Positions 16,710 to 25,931 of a stretch of DNA of 38,749 nucleotides are shown here, piece after piece. The DNA comes from Spirochaetota bacterium. Its GTDB lineage: Bacteria > Spirochaetota > UBA4802 > UB4802. Positions within the stretch are counted from its first letter, which is position 1; each line of letters opens with the position of its first letter. Location: assembly GCA_029907515.1 (NCBI GenBank), contig JARYLT010000016.1, forward strand, positions 1 through 38,749, in the 5' to 3' direction. Both the position numbers and the translations under genes were made by a program. Below the pieces are notes generated by a model, which saw only the letters and a list, made by a program, of their open reading frames with translations, was not told where the DNA came from and searched no databases.

Positions 16710-18331
16710 TGTTCCTCTTCCTCAACAAGTCCCAGGCCAAATAACCCCTGATAAATCCAGTAGGTAAATTCAAATTCCCGTAATCCATCACCCCACAGTA
16801 CCGGTTTCATCCCTTTAAAACGTTCTTCAAGGAAATCTTTTAAAAGTTTTGTTGATGTATCCGGCGTAAATTGACCAAATTCAGTGAAAAGTCCTGCAGC
16901 ACGATAAGCACACAACTCGCCCTGGCATGGCCCCATGCCAATACGTGTTCTTCGTCGTAAATCTACAAGGTCTTTTACTTTAAGATTTTTAATGGCATAC
17001 TCAACTTCACCCAGTGTGACCATTTCACATTCGCAGATAAGCCCATAATTACGCTTCTGCAAACTCAGGATATTGTGAACACGTTCACCGTGGCGGTAAT
17101 GTGTGGAACCAACTACTGAATTGGGAATTCCTGAAAAATATTTTATTTTCTTTGTATAGCCAACTCTTTTCTCTGAACCGGGAAGGGGTATTTTATGGGT
17201 AACACAGCCTTTATTATTACCAATCTTTTTTGCCACAAGATCTGTTGTCATTTCTGCCATGAGGCGATACGTCATAAGTTTGCCACCAGCTATGGTAATG
17301 AGACCCTGAACATTATCACGTTCTTTATGGTCAATGAGCACAACACCACGGCTTATTTCTCTGCCATCCATTTCACCAGAAACTGCAACAAGCGGCCTTA
17401 CTCCACAATATGCTCGCAACACTCGTGCCCTGGAAACGTTGGGTATTAATTTTTCGCCATCAGCTAATAGCACGTCTATTTCATCATCATCAACAATCAG
17501 TTCATCAATTTTGTCATAGGAAACTTTTCTGGAAGTTGTACCAATTAATGATACCGTATCACCAGGAACTATTATATCACCATCCGAAGGGACACGGCAC
17601 CGGTTTACCACTACATTGTTAATTCTGTAATCAATAATAACCATGGAACCCTTGGAAGGGAACATCTTCAGTTCAATACCTGCAGTAGAACATAAATGCT
17701 GACCCCACACACCAGATGCATTTACTATAATTGGTGCATACACCTCAAAATATTCTTTAGTTACCTTATCATAACACTGTACACCCGCTACCTGATTTTG
17801 TTTAAGCATGATACGTTCCACTTCTGTATGGGTAAAAACTGTTGCACCCCTCTCCACTGAATCCAAAATATTTGCAGAAGCTAGCCTGAATGGGTCTATG
17901 GTTCCATCAGGCACCCATATTGCAGATAGTATATTGGGATTTAAGTTTGGTTCTATTGCCAGAGCTTTCTTTATACTTATTTCTTTAGCATCAATACCAG
18001 CGAATTTACATGATTCAAGCAGTCTGTTATGATAGGTTGGGTCATCTTCAGGAAGAGTTACAAACAAACCACCTGTTGGCTCAATACAATGCCATGCTAT
18101 TTTTTTTAATATTCGGTTTTCATTAATACACTCAGTGGCCGATTCAAGATCTTTAACAGCATAACGGGCACCTGAATGTAAAAGGCCATGATTTCGACCT
18201 GTTGTACCTGAGGCTATATCATTTTTTTCAATTAAAACTGCATTTATACCGCGGAGAGTGCAATCACGCAACACACCACATCCTGTGGCCCCGCCCCCAA
18301 TTATAATTACATCAGTTTCTAATGTCTTCAC
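16706..18331 (-). CDS. glpA: anaerobic glycerol-3-phosphate dehydrogenase subunit A
   Basis: A 541-residue FAD enzyme of the GlpA/GlpD family. GGGATGCGV (12-20) is the FAD loop; the C-terminal part has the BFD-type cysteines CECEM and GPCQGELC for a [2Fe-2S] cluster, which separates GlpA from the aerobic GlpD. The start is GTG at 18331, supported by AAGGAAGAG just upstream. It is first of glpABC. No glycerol kinase or facilitator gene is next to it; the FGGY kinase at 5149 looks more like xylulokinase. A TetR gene lies 270 bp upstream on the same strand. Confidence 0.94.
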   Translation of the reverse strand: MKTLETDVIIIGGGATGCGVLRDCTLRGINAVLIEKNDIASGTTGRNHGLLHSGARYAVKDLESATECINENRILKKIAWHCIEPTGGLFVTLPEDDPTYHNRLLESCKFAGIDAKEISIKKALAIEPNLNPNILSAIWVPDGTIDPFRLASANILDSVERGATVFTHTEVERIMLKQNQVAGVQCYDKVTKEYFEVYAPIIVNASGVWGQHLCSTAGIELKMFPSKGSMVIIDYRINNVVVNRCRVPSDGDIIVPGDTVSLIGTTSRKVSYDKIDELIVDDDEIDVLLADGEKLIPNVSRARVLRAYCGVRPLVAVSGEMDGREISRGVVLIDHKERDNVQGLITIAGGKLMTYRLMAEMTTDLVAKKIGNNKGCVTHKIPLPGSEKRVGYTKKIKYFSGIPNSVVGSTHYRHGERVHNILSLQKRNYGLICECEMVTLGEVEYAIKNLKVKDLVDLRRRTRIGMGPCQGELCAYRAAGLFTEFGQFTPDTSTKLLKDFLEERFKGMKPVLWGDGLREFEFTYWIYQGLFGLGLVEEEEQ

Positions 18332-18421
18332 GTCTCTTCCTTTTAAAATTATAGCAAATCAACTATAATTGCACTATGCCTGATTTCAAAATTATATAGA
18401 TCCCAATAATTCTTATAATAG

Positions 18422-18438
18422 AATACTGTATAATACTG
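18422..18438. promoter_or_regulatory. 10-bp-spaced direct repeat upstream of glpA
   Basis: AATACTG occurs twice (18422-18428 and 18432-18438) with one helical turn between starts, 91 bp upstream of glpA. This is a possible regulator site in the 270-bp gap between tetR and glpA. The rest of this gap shows only AT-rich sequence and no clear terminator. Confidence 0.25.
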
Positions 18439-18601
18439 CTTTTCAGGAATTATCATTTGAAACCTGATATCTTCAATCACTGAATGGCATTAATTTAATA
18501 ACGACCTGCATATGTAGTGATAAAATATATGGAATTAATTATTGCGCATGTTGCAGGTAAATCATAAAAATTTAAGATATACTTCTTATAAAAAAATATT
18601 G

Positions 18602-19222
18602 TCAATTAATATATTGATTTACAAATTCAGGTTTAAACATGCCCCGTATAAATGTTACCATAAACTTATCGGTTAATTCATCAATCTCAGGTTCAGATAA
18701 ACGAGGAACAGACAAAATTGCCTGATATGCTATCATTAAAAGACCACCAATCAGTATACTTGTTGTTATCTGCAAATCCACGCCATCTCGTAAAATACCC
18801 AGATGTTTTGCAAGCCGTAAATCATGCAATATATGCTTGCGTAAATTCTTTTCAAATTCACCTATAAGTTTCTGAATATGTGGGTTAAAACCAAAACCAG
18901 TTTTCAACAGGATTGAAGTAAGTTCCCGATCGTTATTCAGGAATATAATTGTTAACTTAATCCTATGTCGAAAATAAGATACTGGATCTAATGTTTTAAT
19001 TTCCTGATGGCTGATACTGACAGTACGTTTCCATTCTTCCAGAGAACGAATTAAAAGTGATAAAAATAAATCTTCCTTATTGCGAAAATATTCATAAATA
19101 GTACCTTTGCCAATATGAGCAACTTTAATTACATCCTCAACATAAGCCTCATAATAGCCCTTCTCGGCAAATACCTTTTTTGCGCAATCAAGAATATGCT
19201 GCCTGCGCAACTCTGCTTTCAT
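18602..19222 (-). CDS. TetR-family transcriptional regulator
   Basis: A 206-residue regulator. Residues 8-54 form the TetR DNA-binding domain: ILDCAKKVFAEKGYYEAYVE followed by the recognition helix IGKGTIYEYFRNKEDLF. The C-terminal ligand domain is all-helical and not assignable. AGGGG precedes ATG 19222. It is on the same strand as glpABC, 270 bp upstream, without an evident terminator between, so it may regulate or be cotranscribed with it. TetR proteins of this kind often respond to fatty acyl compounds, but the ligand here is unknown. Confidence 0.9.
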   Translation of the reverse strand: MKAELRRQHILDCAKKVFAEKGYYEAYVEDVIKVAHIGKGTIYEYFRNKEDLFLSLLIRSLEEWKRTVSISHQEIKTLDPVSYFRHRIKLTIIFLNNDRELTSILLKTGFGFNPHIQKLIGEFEKNLRKHILHDLRLAKHLGILRDGVDLQITTSILIGGLLMIAYQAILSVPRLSEPEIDELTDKFMVTFIRGMFKPEFVNQYIN

Positions 19223-19308
19223 TGCAACCCCTATTCAATATATTTTTATAACATTTTTAATAATTAAAAATTCTTTATATTTGGTCAATAACTTTTTATT
19301 GCTAGTAT

Positions 19309-22188
19309 TTATTGTTCAGAACTTTGATCCAATTTTAGCAGTGCATCTCTTAAATCATCTATAGTAAATGGTTTTTGCAAAAATACTGAGGGCTTACTAT
19401 CATTCATTAACTCCCGGTAAGAATCATCTGAATATCCTGAAATAAAAATTACTTTCATATCCGGTATAATTAATTTTAATCTGTTAAACAGTTCAATACC
19501 ATTCATCTGCGGCATAACTATATCAGTAATTAATATATCAATGTTGTTTTTATAGTTCTCTGCTACTTGAAGCATCTCAAGAGGATCACTAAATGCATCA
19601 ACCTCCTGATCAAGTAACAATAGCATCTTTTTAATCATATCTAATATGATTAAGTCATCTTCAACAACTAAAATTTTATTTTTAGATATACCAATACCTC
19701 TATCTTCTGTCCTACCATTATCTCTTACATGACCAGATAATTGTACCTCTGGCAATTGCTCAACATATTTAGGGAAAAAGATATTTACTACAGTTCCTTT
19801 ACCTGGCTCACTATAGACATTAATAAATCCATTAAACTGTTTTACTATACCATATACTGTTGAAAGCCCAAGCCCTGTTCCTTTACCAACTTCCTTCGTT
19901 GTGAAAAATGGTTCAAAAAGCCTTTCCAACGTTTCCTTATCCATCCCTGAACCATCATCAATAAATTGTATCATGGCATAGTCACCAGGTTTACACCCGG
20001 GATGCATTGTACAGAATTCTTCATCAAGATATCTATTTTTAGTAATGATTTTTATATTCCCTACGTCTTTTATAGCATCACGTGAATTTGAAGCTAAATT
20101 GGTCAGGATTTGAACAAACGTTGTTGTATCAATCCAAATATCATAAACATCATCTGCCAGTTCCAGTTGCACTTTTACATTTTCGCCAACCATTGCAGCT
20201 AACATCTTTTCATTTGACATAATAATGTAATTAGGATTTACCCGTATTGGATTTACTTTTTGCTGCCGTGAAAATGTTAAAAGCTGCCGTACTATTTCAG
20301 CACTTCGTTTTGTGGCATTTGATATTTCTTCTAAATCTGAATATATTGGATTATCTTTTTCTATTTTGATTTTAATTAACTCTGCATACCCTGAAATAAT
20401 GCTCAATATATTATTAAAATCATGTGCAATCCCGCCAACCAATCTCCCAATTGCTTCCAATTTTTGCGCTTGCCGTAACTGCTCCTCTAATTTTTCTTTT
20501 TGGGCTTCCGCTTCAAGCTGATACGTCATATCTTCTACAATGGCCAATCCACCAACTATTTTATTTTCTACAATGAGTGGAGAAAATAATGCCCTTGCAG
20601 GTGTTATTTTATCTGCAGTTACTGATTTGTACCAACCATTATATTCAGATTGTATCCCCTGCAGGCACTTATTAACAGCATCAACAACCCGCTCATCAGG
20701 CAACTTTAGAGTATTTAAACCAATCAAAGCTTCCCTGAAAGAACCAATTATCTTAACAAAATTATCGTTACAGGCTGTAATAACTCCATTTTCATCAAAT
20801 GCATAGATCCCCATTGGGGCATTTTGAAAAATTAGTCTAAATAATTCCTCGCTCTTTTTTAACGCCTCCTCTGCCTGTCTTTTTGCAGTAACATCATGAA
20901 TAATTGAGAATAAATACTGTTTTCCTTTAATGGTAATGGCACTGCTGTATACATCAACATCGCGTATGTTTCCATCTTTTCTTCTATGCTTAAATTCAAA
21001 ATACACACGTTTACAGGCTCGTGCCTCTTCCATACGTGCCTTAATCTCTTCGGGGGTTAATGTGTTAATTTGCTGAATTTGCATCGATTGTAATTCTTTT
21101 CTACTCCACCCATAAAACTCCACTGCAGCCTCATTTGCATCAACAATATCTCCTGTATCGGGATCAATGATAAGCATAACTGCTTTGCTGTTTTTAAAAA
21201 TGGTTCTATACCGTTCTTCACTTTCTTTCAGTTCATGTTCAACTTTCTTACGTTGCGTTATATCGCTTATTGATCCAAATAAAGCAGCTATTTTACCCTT
21301 TTCATCTCTGATTACCCGGATTTTAATATCTCCCCATACAACCGTTTGATATAAAGTAATGATTCTGCATTCAACTGAAATAAAATTATTGTCACCAGGC
21401 TCTTCAAACATCTTATCATAGAATAAAACATCATCTTTATGAATATATGTATTCAGAGGCGTATTAATTATATCATCCTGTTTATATCCAAGTACAACCT
21501 CAACATTGGGACTTATCCATGTAATTGTCTTTGTAGATGGATCCATACTGAAGACAACAGACGGATTGACACTGAGAACATCATGCAGAAGATCAGCGCT
21601 GGCCTGTAAATTTTGCAGTGCCAGTGTTCTATTTTCAATGGTTTTAAATATAAGAGCTATCGCACATAAACCAGAAGAAAGTACTATTAAATACTGGATG
21701 CCTATAGTAGCTATTACAGTAATCCCACGTGGCCAGGGTAATAATAGCTGGCACAGTAAAACCAGAACATGTGTTATAACCGCAAATAGAACGATTCCAT
21801 ACAGGGGGATGGTTGTTGGTTCATTTTTAAAAATTCGACGAACAACCAATCCACTCAAGGCTGAAACAATGACCGATGCAACTCCAGCATAAACTCCCGG
21901 ACCACCCAGAATAATCCGGTAGCTTCCAGCAATAAGCGATGCAATAAGTGATGCGACACCTCCTCCATACAAACCTGACAATGCTATAACAACTGATCGT
22001 CCATCATATATTATCCCTTCCTCAAATACAAGGGGGGTTGACATTGCAGCAATTGCTGATAAGCCAAACAATAAACCTGAAAAAACTCTGTATGTATTTG
22101 GATAATTTTTTCTGAGTGTAAGAATGGGGCCCCATATTACACTAAGGGCAATAAGTAATGTTATGTTGTGTACAAGTGTTAACAGCAT
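19309..22188 (-). CDS. hybrid histidine kinase, 5TM-PAS(3)-HisKA-HATPase-REC
   Basis: A 959-residue sensor. Residues 1-185 are a 5TM-LytS-type membrane domain (GRSVVIALSGLYGGG and GGPGVYAG are typical). Three PAS domains span about 205-560 (each with the PAC-type end YLFSIIHDVT or similar). The HisKA has His589 in GGIAHDFNNIL; the HATPase has DDGSGMD and GKGTGLGL; the C-terminal receiver (about 838-959) has phospho-acceptor Asp889 in ITDIVMPQMNG and Lys939. All phosphorelay residues are intact. The next relay protein is not nearby. The ribosome site is weak. No neighbour gene is an obvious output. Confidence 0.9.
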   Translation of the reverse strand: MLLTLVHNITLLIALSVIWGPILTLRKNYPNTYRVFSGLLFGLSAIAAMSTPLVFEEGIIYDGRSVVIALSGLYGGGVASLIASLIAGSYRIILGGPGVYAGVASVIVSALSGLVVRRIFKNEPTTIPLYGIVLFAVITHVLVLLCQLLLPWPRGITVIATIGIQYLIVLSSGLCAIALIFKTIENRTLALQNLQASADLLHDVLSVNPSVVFSMDPSTKTITWISPNVEVVLGYKQDDIINTPLNTYIHKDDVLFYDKMFEEPGDNNFISVECRIITLYQTVVWGDIKIRVIRDEKGKIAALFGSISDITQRKKVEHELKESEERYRTIFKNSKAVMLIIDPDTGDIVDANEAAVEFYGWSRKELQSMQIQQINTLTPEEIKARMEEARACKRVYFEFKHRRKDGNIRDVDVYSSAITIKGKQYLFSIIHDVTAKRQAEEALKKSEELFRLIFQNAPMGIYAFDENGVITACNDNFVKIIGSFREALIGLNTLKLPDERVVDAVNKCLQGIQSEYNGWYKSVTADKITPARALFSPLIVENKIVGGLAIVEDMTYQLEAEAQKEKLEEQLRQAQKLEAIGRLVGGIAHDFNNILSIISGYAELIKIKIEKDNPIYSDLEEISNATKRSAEIVRQLLTFSRQQKVNPIRVNPNYIIMSNEKMLAAMVGENVKVQLELADDVYDIWIDTTTFVQILTNLASNSRDAIKDVGNIKIITKNRYLDEEFCTMHPGCKPGDYAMIQFIDDGSGMDKETLERLFEPFFTTKEVGKGTGLGLSTVYGIVKQFNGFINVYSEPGKGTVVNIFFPKYVEQLPEVQLSGHVRDNGRTEDRGIGISKNKILVVEDDLIILDMIKKMLLLLDQEVDAFSDPLEMLQVAENYKNNIDILITDIVMPQMNGIELFNRLKLIIPDMKVIFISGYSDDSYRELMNDSKPSVFLQKPFTIDDLRDALLKLDQSSEQ

Positions 22189-22449
22189 CTATTTTTTACC
22201 ATAGAGAGCACTGTATAATTAATATCAAAACTGCATAAAAAAAGCAAGAATAATAAATGTAACAATTTTTTATATAACCATTACAAACTGGCAATGATGT
22301 ATGTTGGTTTCTTTAAACTGATATAATGTTTCATCATACAGGGAATACCTGAATGCCACAGATGTACAACAATTTTGACTAGAATATAAATTCTGGAAAT
22401 ATTTTGCAAAACCAATATAACAAATATTATATTAAAGATATAAAGACGA
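22189..22449. other. AT-rich intergenic region with no gene seen
   Basis: Between the divergent kinase and the 22513 gene. I see no open frame with a ribosome site, no RNA gene and no strong hairpin; it must hold the promoter of the kinase. Confidence 0.4.
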
Positions 22450-22478
22450 TTGACATTTCAATTATTTTATCCTAAAAA
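22450..22478 (+). promoter_or_regulatory. sigma70-type promoter
   Basis: TTGACA at 22450-22455, a 17-bp spacer and TAAAAA at 22473-22478. This TTG should not be taken as a start codon; the gene starts at 22513 after GGGAGG. Confidence 0.4.
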
Positions 22479-22512
22479 AGTAAAAAAATATCAAATACTT
22501 TGGGAGGAAACG

Positions 22513-22995
22513 ATGTATTTTGAAACTACTACCTGTATTTCTCTTCAGCATATTGAAATCCTTGAAGAATTTGCACAACAATTAGGCATTCCTCTTCGTA
22601 CTATTATTGTTTATATGATTATGTATGCTGCTAAGAAAGAAAAAAAGCAATACAGAGCATTTAAACGCATAGCCTACCGCAAACGAAATGCCGATAATCC
22701 CTGGAAACGGGTACATCTGGTGTTGTACCAATCTGAGTATGAGTTTTTCCTGGATGTGAAGAAGCTGTGGAAGATGTCGCTAGCGCATGTTATTGAGTTT
22801 TGTGTGGATAATGTGCTGGTTGAATTTTTTGAATATTTCAAGGTACGATTGGCAAAGATAAATTCCGATAACTATCCTGAGAATTTGCCAAGTTACTACG
22901 AAAACAGGTCATACACCTTTGATTTTTACCGTGAAAACGGCATCCATTGCCTAAAATTCTACTGGGGACCTCCTCCCGAAATGCTAAGCATATAA
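22513..22995 (+). CDS. hypothetical protein, unknown function
   Basis: A 160-residue soluble protein that I cannot assign. ATG 22513 has the strong site GGGAGGAAACG. The N-terminal 45 residues (ISLQHIEILEEFAQQLGIPL, then a hydrophobic helix and KKEKKQYRAFKR) resemble the size and pattern of a ribbon-helix-helix or related DNA-binding unit, and the middle is very basic (RIAYRKRN). The C-terminus ends with FYWGPPPEML. There are no signal peptide and no cysteine motif. It stands alone between the kinase and the TSUP gene. Confidence 0.65.
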   Translation: MYFETTTCISLQHIEILEEFAQQLGIPLRTIIVYMIMYAAKKEKKQYRAFKRIAYRKRNADNPWKRVHLVLYQSEYEFFLDVKKLWKMSLAHVIEFCVDNVLVEFFEYFKVRLAKINSDNYPENLPSYYENRSYTFDFYRENGIHCLKFYWGPPPEMLSI

Positions 22996-23096
22996 TTTTT
23001 TCATCTATTTTTTGCATATAAATATTTGATTACAGATATAATTGTTGTATACTTTTTTTATTTGGCACAAATTCCATAGATGACGTATTTATCATT

Positions 23097-23819
23097 ATGA
23101 CACTTGAGCAATACATTATTTCCTTCTTAATTGTATTCATATCTGCATTTGTACAGGCAATAACCAGTTTTGGTTCAGCTCTTGTATCCATGTCACTTTT
23201 GCCATTCCTTTTCCCTATGAACTTTGTAACACCCCTGGTTGCACTTAATGGTTCATGTATCACTGCTCTTAATTTTTTCAGGCTCCACCAGCATTTTGAC
23301 CCAAAAAAAATTAAGCCACTTATTATTGGAGCAATTCCTGGTATACCAACAGGCATATATTTGCTTGTTAATCTGCCTGAAAGCATCATTAAAACAACCC
23401 TTGCTCTGGTAATTATTGGATACGCTGTATATTCTCTCATAAATACTAAATCAGGATTTACTATTAATTACAGAGCAGGGTATGCGCTGGGTTTTGTTGC
23501 AGGCTGTTTAGGTGGTGCATTTAATACTGATGGTCCGCCAATAGTGATCTACATAACTTCACAGCACTGGTCAAAGGATGAAATGAACATCTCACTTTCA
23601 TCATATTTCCTTTTCTCAGGATTAACGCTTGTTACCATGCATACCATTGGGGGGGTGTTAACCAAGCACGTTGCGTTATTTTTTATTATGCTTCTACCAG
23701 CCATTTTTTCAGGGGTATACGCCGGCAGCTTGGTTTATAAAACTATTAATCATGAAGTATTTAAAAAAATAGTATTAATCCTTCTTATTTTAGTGGCGAT
23801 AGTTCTTATTAGTAAATAA
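23097..23819 (+). CDS. TSUP-family (TauE/SafE) membrane exporter
   Basis: A 240-residue membrane protein with about eight hydrophobic segments. The two repeats of the TSUP (DUF81) family are seen, with GSALVSMSLLPFLFP near the N-terminus and GFVAGCLGGAFNTDGPPIVIY (residues about 132-152) in the second half. Members export or import sulfite, sulfoacetate or other organosulfur anions; the substrate here is unknown. The ribosome site before ATG 23097 is poor. GGCGATAGTTC overlaps the last codons (23795-23805). It lies 215 bp before the XRE-cupin gene and is probably a separate unit. Confidence 0.85.
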   Translation: MTLEQYIISFLIVFISAFVQAITSFGSALVSMSLLPFLFPMNFVTPLVALNGSCITALNFFRLHQHFDPKKIKPLIIGAIPGIPTGIYLLVNLPESIIKTTLALVIIGYAVYSLINTKSGFTINYRAGYALGFVAGCLGGAFNTDGPPIVIYITSQHWSKDEMNISLSSYFLFSGLTLVTMHTIGGVLTKHVALFFIMLLPAIFSGVYAGSLVYKTINHEVFKKIVLILLILVAIVLISK

Positions 23820-23945
23820 AGATAATAAAATACTAAACCTCATTTAATTAAGTTAATGAAAAAAAAATAACACTTACTAGTGATAACACAATAATTCAAC
23901 GTATTAGTAATAATATTTTTCACACCAATTTTTTAAAAAAATAGC

Positions 23946-23974
23946 TTGACATTAATATAATATTAATAAATAGT
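23946..23974 (+). promoter_or_regulatory. promoter with palindromic spacer before XRE-cupin gene
   Basis: TTGACA at 23946-23951 is followed by the 15-bp palindrome TTAATATAATATTAA (23952-23966) and AATAGT at 23969. A palindrome filling the space between -35 and -10 is typical of a repressor site, so the XRE gene may repress itself. The 16-mer CATTAATATAATATTA recurs at 36051-36066, before the btuB leader. Confidence 0.35.
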
Positions 23975-24034
23975 AAATATTTACAAATAACTTATATTTT
24001 TATTTATGAATATTAACCAGGGTAGCAGCAAACT

Positions 24035-24577
24035 ATGGATTTAGGTTCAGTGCTCAGGCTTAAACGCAAGGAAAAGAAGATGACATTGAAGGCTGTAGCT
24101 GAAAAGGCTGGGATCTCTGAGGGATTTTTAAGCCAGATTGAAAATAATGTTAATTCACCATCGGTAGATACTCTAATGAATATATGCAGCGCTATAGGTT
24201 GTAATGCTGCAGAAGTCATTGAAAAAGCACAAAACCAGGAACGCATTGCAGTTATCAGGAAAAATGACCTTTCTGATGTTGATATACCACATGTTGGATT
24301 TGCAACAAGACGATTTTTCCCTCCAGAATCACGGAGGACAATAGATAGTGCAATATTAATTATTGAACCGGGCAAAAGTATTCCTGCCCGTAAAGGGGTT
24401 CGCAACAGCCAGGAAGTCCTTTGTGTTATAAAAGGTTCTCTGGAATTAACGTATAATAGAGATGTTCTGACTCTGAATCAAGGAGACACAGCACATTTCT
24501 GGACATTACCAGATAATCAAGTAGTTACCAATAAATCGCACTATATTACCATTGCCCTTTGGATAGGCACTATGTAA
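24035..24577 (+). CDS. XRE-family regulator with cupin domain
   Basis: A 180-residue transcription regulator. Residues 5-60 form an HTH_3 domain (LKRKEKKMTLKAVAEKAGIS, then EGFLSQIENNVNSPSVDTL); residues 110-178 are a small cupin barrel (GVRNSQEVLCVIKGSLEL and LNQGDTAHFW), the effector domain. Such proteins regulate neighbouring catabolic genes, often for amino acids, amines or fatty-acid-like compounds. It lies 187 bp before the thiolase-like operon and on the same strand, and a perfect inverted repeat lies between them, so it probably controls that operon. The cupin lacks an obvious full metal set of histidines, so it may bind a ligand rather than a metal. Confidence 0.9.
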   Translation: MDLGSVLRLKRKEKKMTLKAVAEKAGISEGFLSQIENNVNSPSVDTLMNICSAIGCNAAEVIEKAQNQERIAVIRKNDLSDVDIPHVGFATRRFFPPESRRTIDSAILIIEPGKSIPARKGVRNSQEVLCVIKGSLELTYNRDVLTLNQGDTAHFWTLPDNQVVTNKSHYITIALWIGTM

Positions 24578-24704
24578 CAAACTCTCGTTCGTTTACTATT
24601 AAATATTCCGACCATTTATTGACTTATCATTTTTTTCTATAACAATGTTATCGAATCAAATGTAATGAGATCTTTGATTATTTTTGTTTTGTTATGTCTA
24701 TTAT

Positions 24705-24729
24705 AATCCTGAATATATATTTCAGGATT
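24705..24729. promoter_or_regulatory. perfect 9-bp inverted repeat over promoter
   Basis: AATCCTGAA, 7-bp spacer, TTCAGGATT. The left arm overlaps TATAAT (24702-24707), a good -10 box 58 bp before the thiolase-like start. It could be the operator of the XRE-cupin regulator, or alternatively a weak terminator for that gene. Confidence 0.5.
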
Positions 24730-24764
24730 TTGCCATTCTTTAAATATTGGAGGAGGAAAGTATT

Positions 24765-25916
24765 ATGAAAGAGCGAGTAGCAATTGTGGGTATTGGAGTG
24801 ACTGGTTTTTCATCTGTCAGTCCCTCCATATCTTTTAAAGAGCTTACCTATACTGCCGCAGTCAAAGCCTATCATGAAGCTGGGTTACATCCAAAGGAAA
24901 TTGATTCATTTATCACAGCTTCTGAAGATTTCATGGAAGGGTATAGCATCTTTGATGAATACGTTCCTGACCAGATGGGTGCAGTTATGCGTCCTGTACA
25001 AACAGTTACTGCAGATTTTATTCAGGCTTTAGGCATAGGATGTATGATGATCAATACTGGTAGATTCAGGACAATAGCAGTTGAAGCACATAGCAAAGCT
25101 TCAAATGTAAAAACGTTGAATGAAGTTAAAGCATTTGCCCTTGATCCTGTATATATCAGACCTCTTAAAGAAAATGCTGACTTTTTAGCTGGATTAGAAA
25201 TGAAGCGTTTTCTTGAAGAAACAGGAAACACCGAGGAACAATGTGCAGAGGTTATAGTAAAAAATAAAGCTAATGCTCTTAACAATCCTTATGCAGCACA
25301 TGCTGCAAGCCTCACAATTGATGACGTTCTATCATCACCACCCATATCGCTTCCTCTTAAAGAACTGGATGCTGCAAAGCCTGCTGATGGTGCAATTATG
25401 ATTGTACTGGCATCAGAAAAGGAAGCAAAAGCATTGTGTAAAAAACCAATTTGGATTCGCGGTATAAGTTGGTTTTCAGGGCAGGGTAATCCATGGTGTC
25501 GAGATTTTGCTTATGCTGATTATGCACAATTAGCTGCTCAAAAAGCTTTTGCAATGGCAGGTATAGCTAATCCTTTGAAAGACCTGGATTTTGCTGAAAT
25601 ATGCGATGAATATTCATATAAAGAACTACAACATTTAGAATCAATTGGCATTGCACGAAAAGGTGAAGCCGGTTTTCTAACACAAACAGGTGTTACAAAA
25701 TTAGGAGGACTATTACCCGTTAATGTTTCAGGGGGTTCATTGGGTGTTGGCCATACATACGAAGCTAGTGGCGGAATGAAAGTCGTTGAAGCAGTTATGC
25801 AATTGAGGCATGAAGCCGGAATCCGCCAAATACCTAATGCAAAGACTGGTCTTGTTCAGTCTTGGCGGGGTGTTCCAACTGCCACTGGAGCTATCGCCAT
25901 ATTATCAAATGAATAA
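24765..25916 (+). CDS. thiolase-fold protein A, likely without catalytic Cys
   Basis: A 383-residue protein of the thiolase superfamily, SCPx/lipid-transfer branch. ATG 24765 has GGAGGAGG upstream. The region aligned to the nucleophilic-Cys segment of thiolases (about 78-88, VQTVTADFIQA) has no Cys. The C-terminal NVSGGSLGVGHTYEASG retains His330 of the GHP motif, with Tyr332 next to it; CDEYSY (280-285) replaces the HDCF-type motif. Loss of the nucleophile with nearby tyrosines recalls the Ltp2-type retro-aldolases that act with DUF35 partners. It is first in a five-gene run with a second thiolase-like protein, two DUF35 proteins and an acyl-CoA dehydrogenase. Confidence 0.85.
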   Translation: MKERVAIVGIGVTGFSSVSPSISFKELTYTAAVKAYHEAGLHPKEIDSFITASEDFMEGYSIFDEYVPDQMGAVMRPVQTVTADFIQALGIGCMMINTGRFRTIAVEAHSKASNVKTLNEVKAFALDPVYIRPLKENADFLAGLEMKRFLEETGNTEEQCAEVIVKNKANALNNPYAAHAASLTIDDVLSSPPISLPLKELDAAKPADGAIMIVLASEKEAKALCKKPIWIRGISWFSGQGNPWCRDFAYADYAQLAAQKAFAMAGIANPLKDLDFAEICDEYSYKELQHLESIGIARKGEAGFLTQTGVTKLGGLLPVNVSGGSLGVGHTYEASGGMKVVEAVMQLRHEAGIRQIPNAKTGLVQSWRGVPTATGAIAILSNE

Positions 25917-25931
25917 AGGAGGAGGGTGTAT

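Noticed and set aside
18505-18558. ACCTGCA/TGCAGGT inverted repeat upstream of glpA
   Set aside because: Only 7 bp with about 40 bp between arms; could easily be chance.
24705-24729. Terminator of the XRE-cupin gene
   Set aside because: The T-run is short and the left arm overlaps a good -10 box, so operator is the better reading, though not proven.
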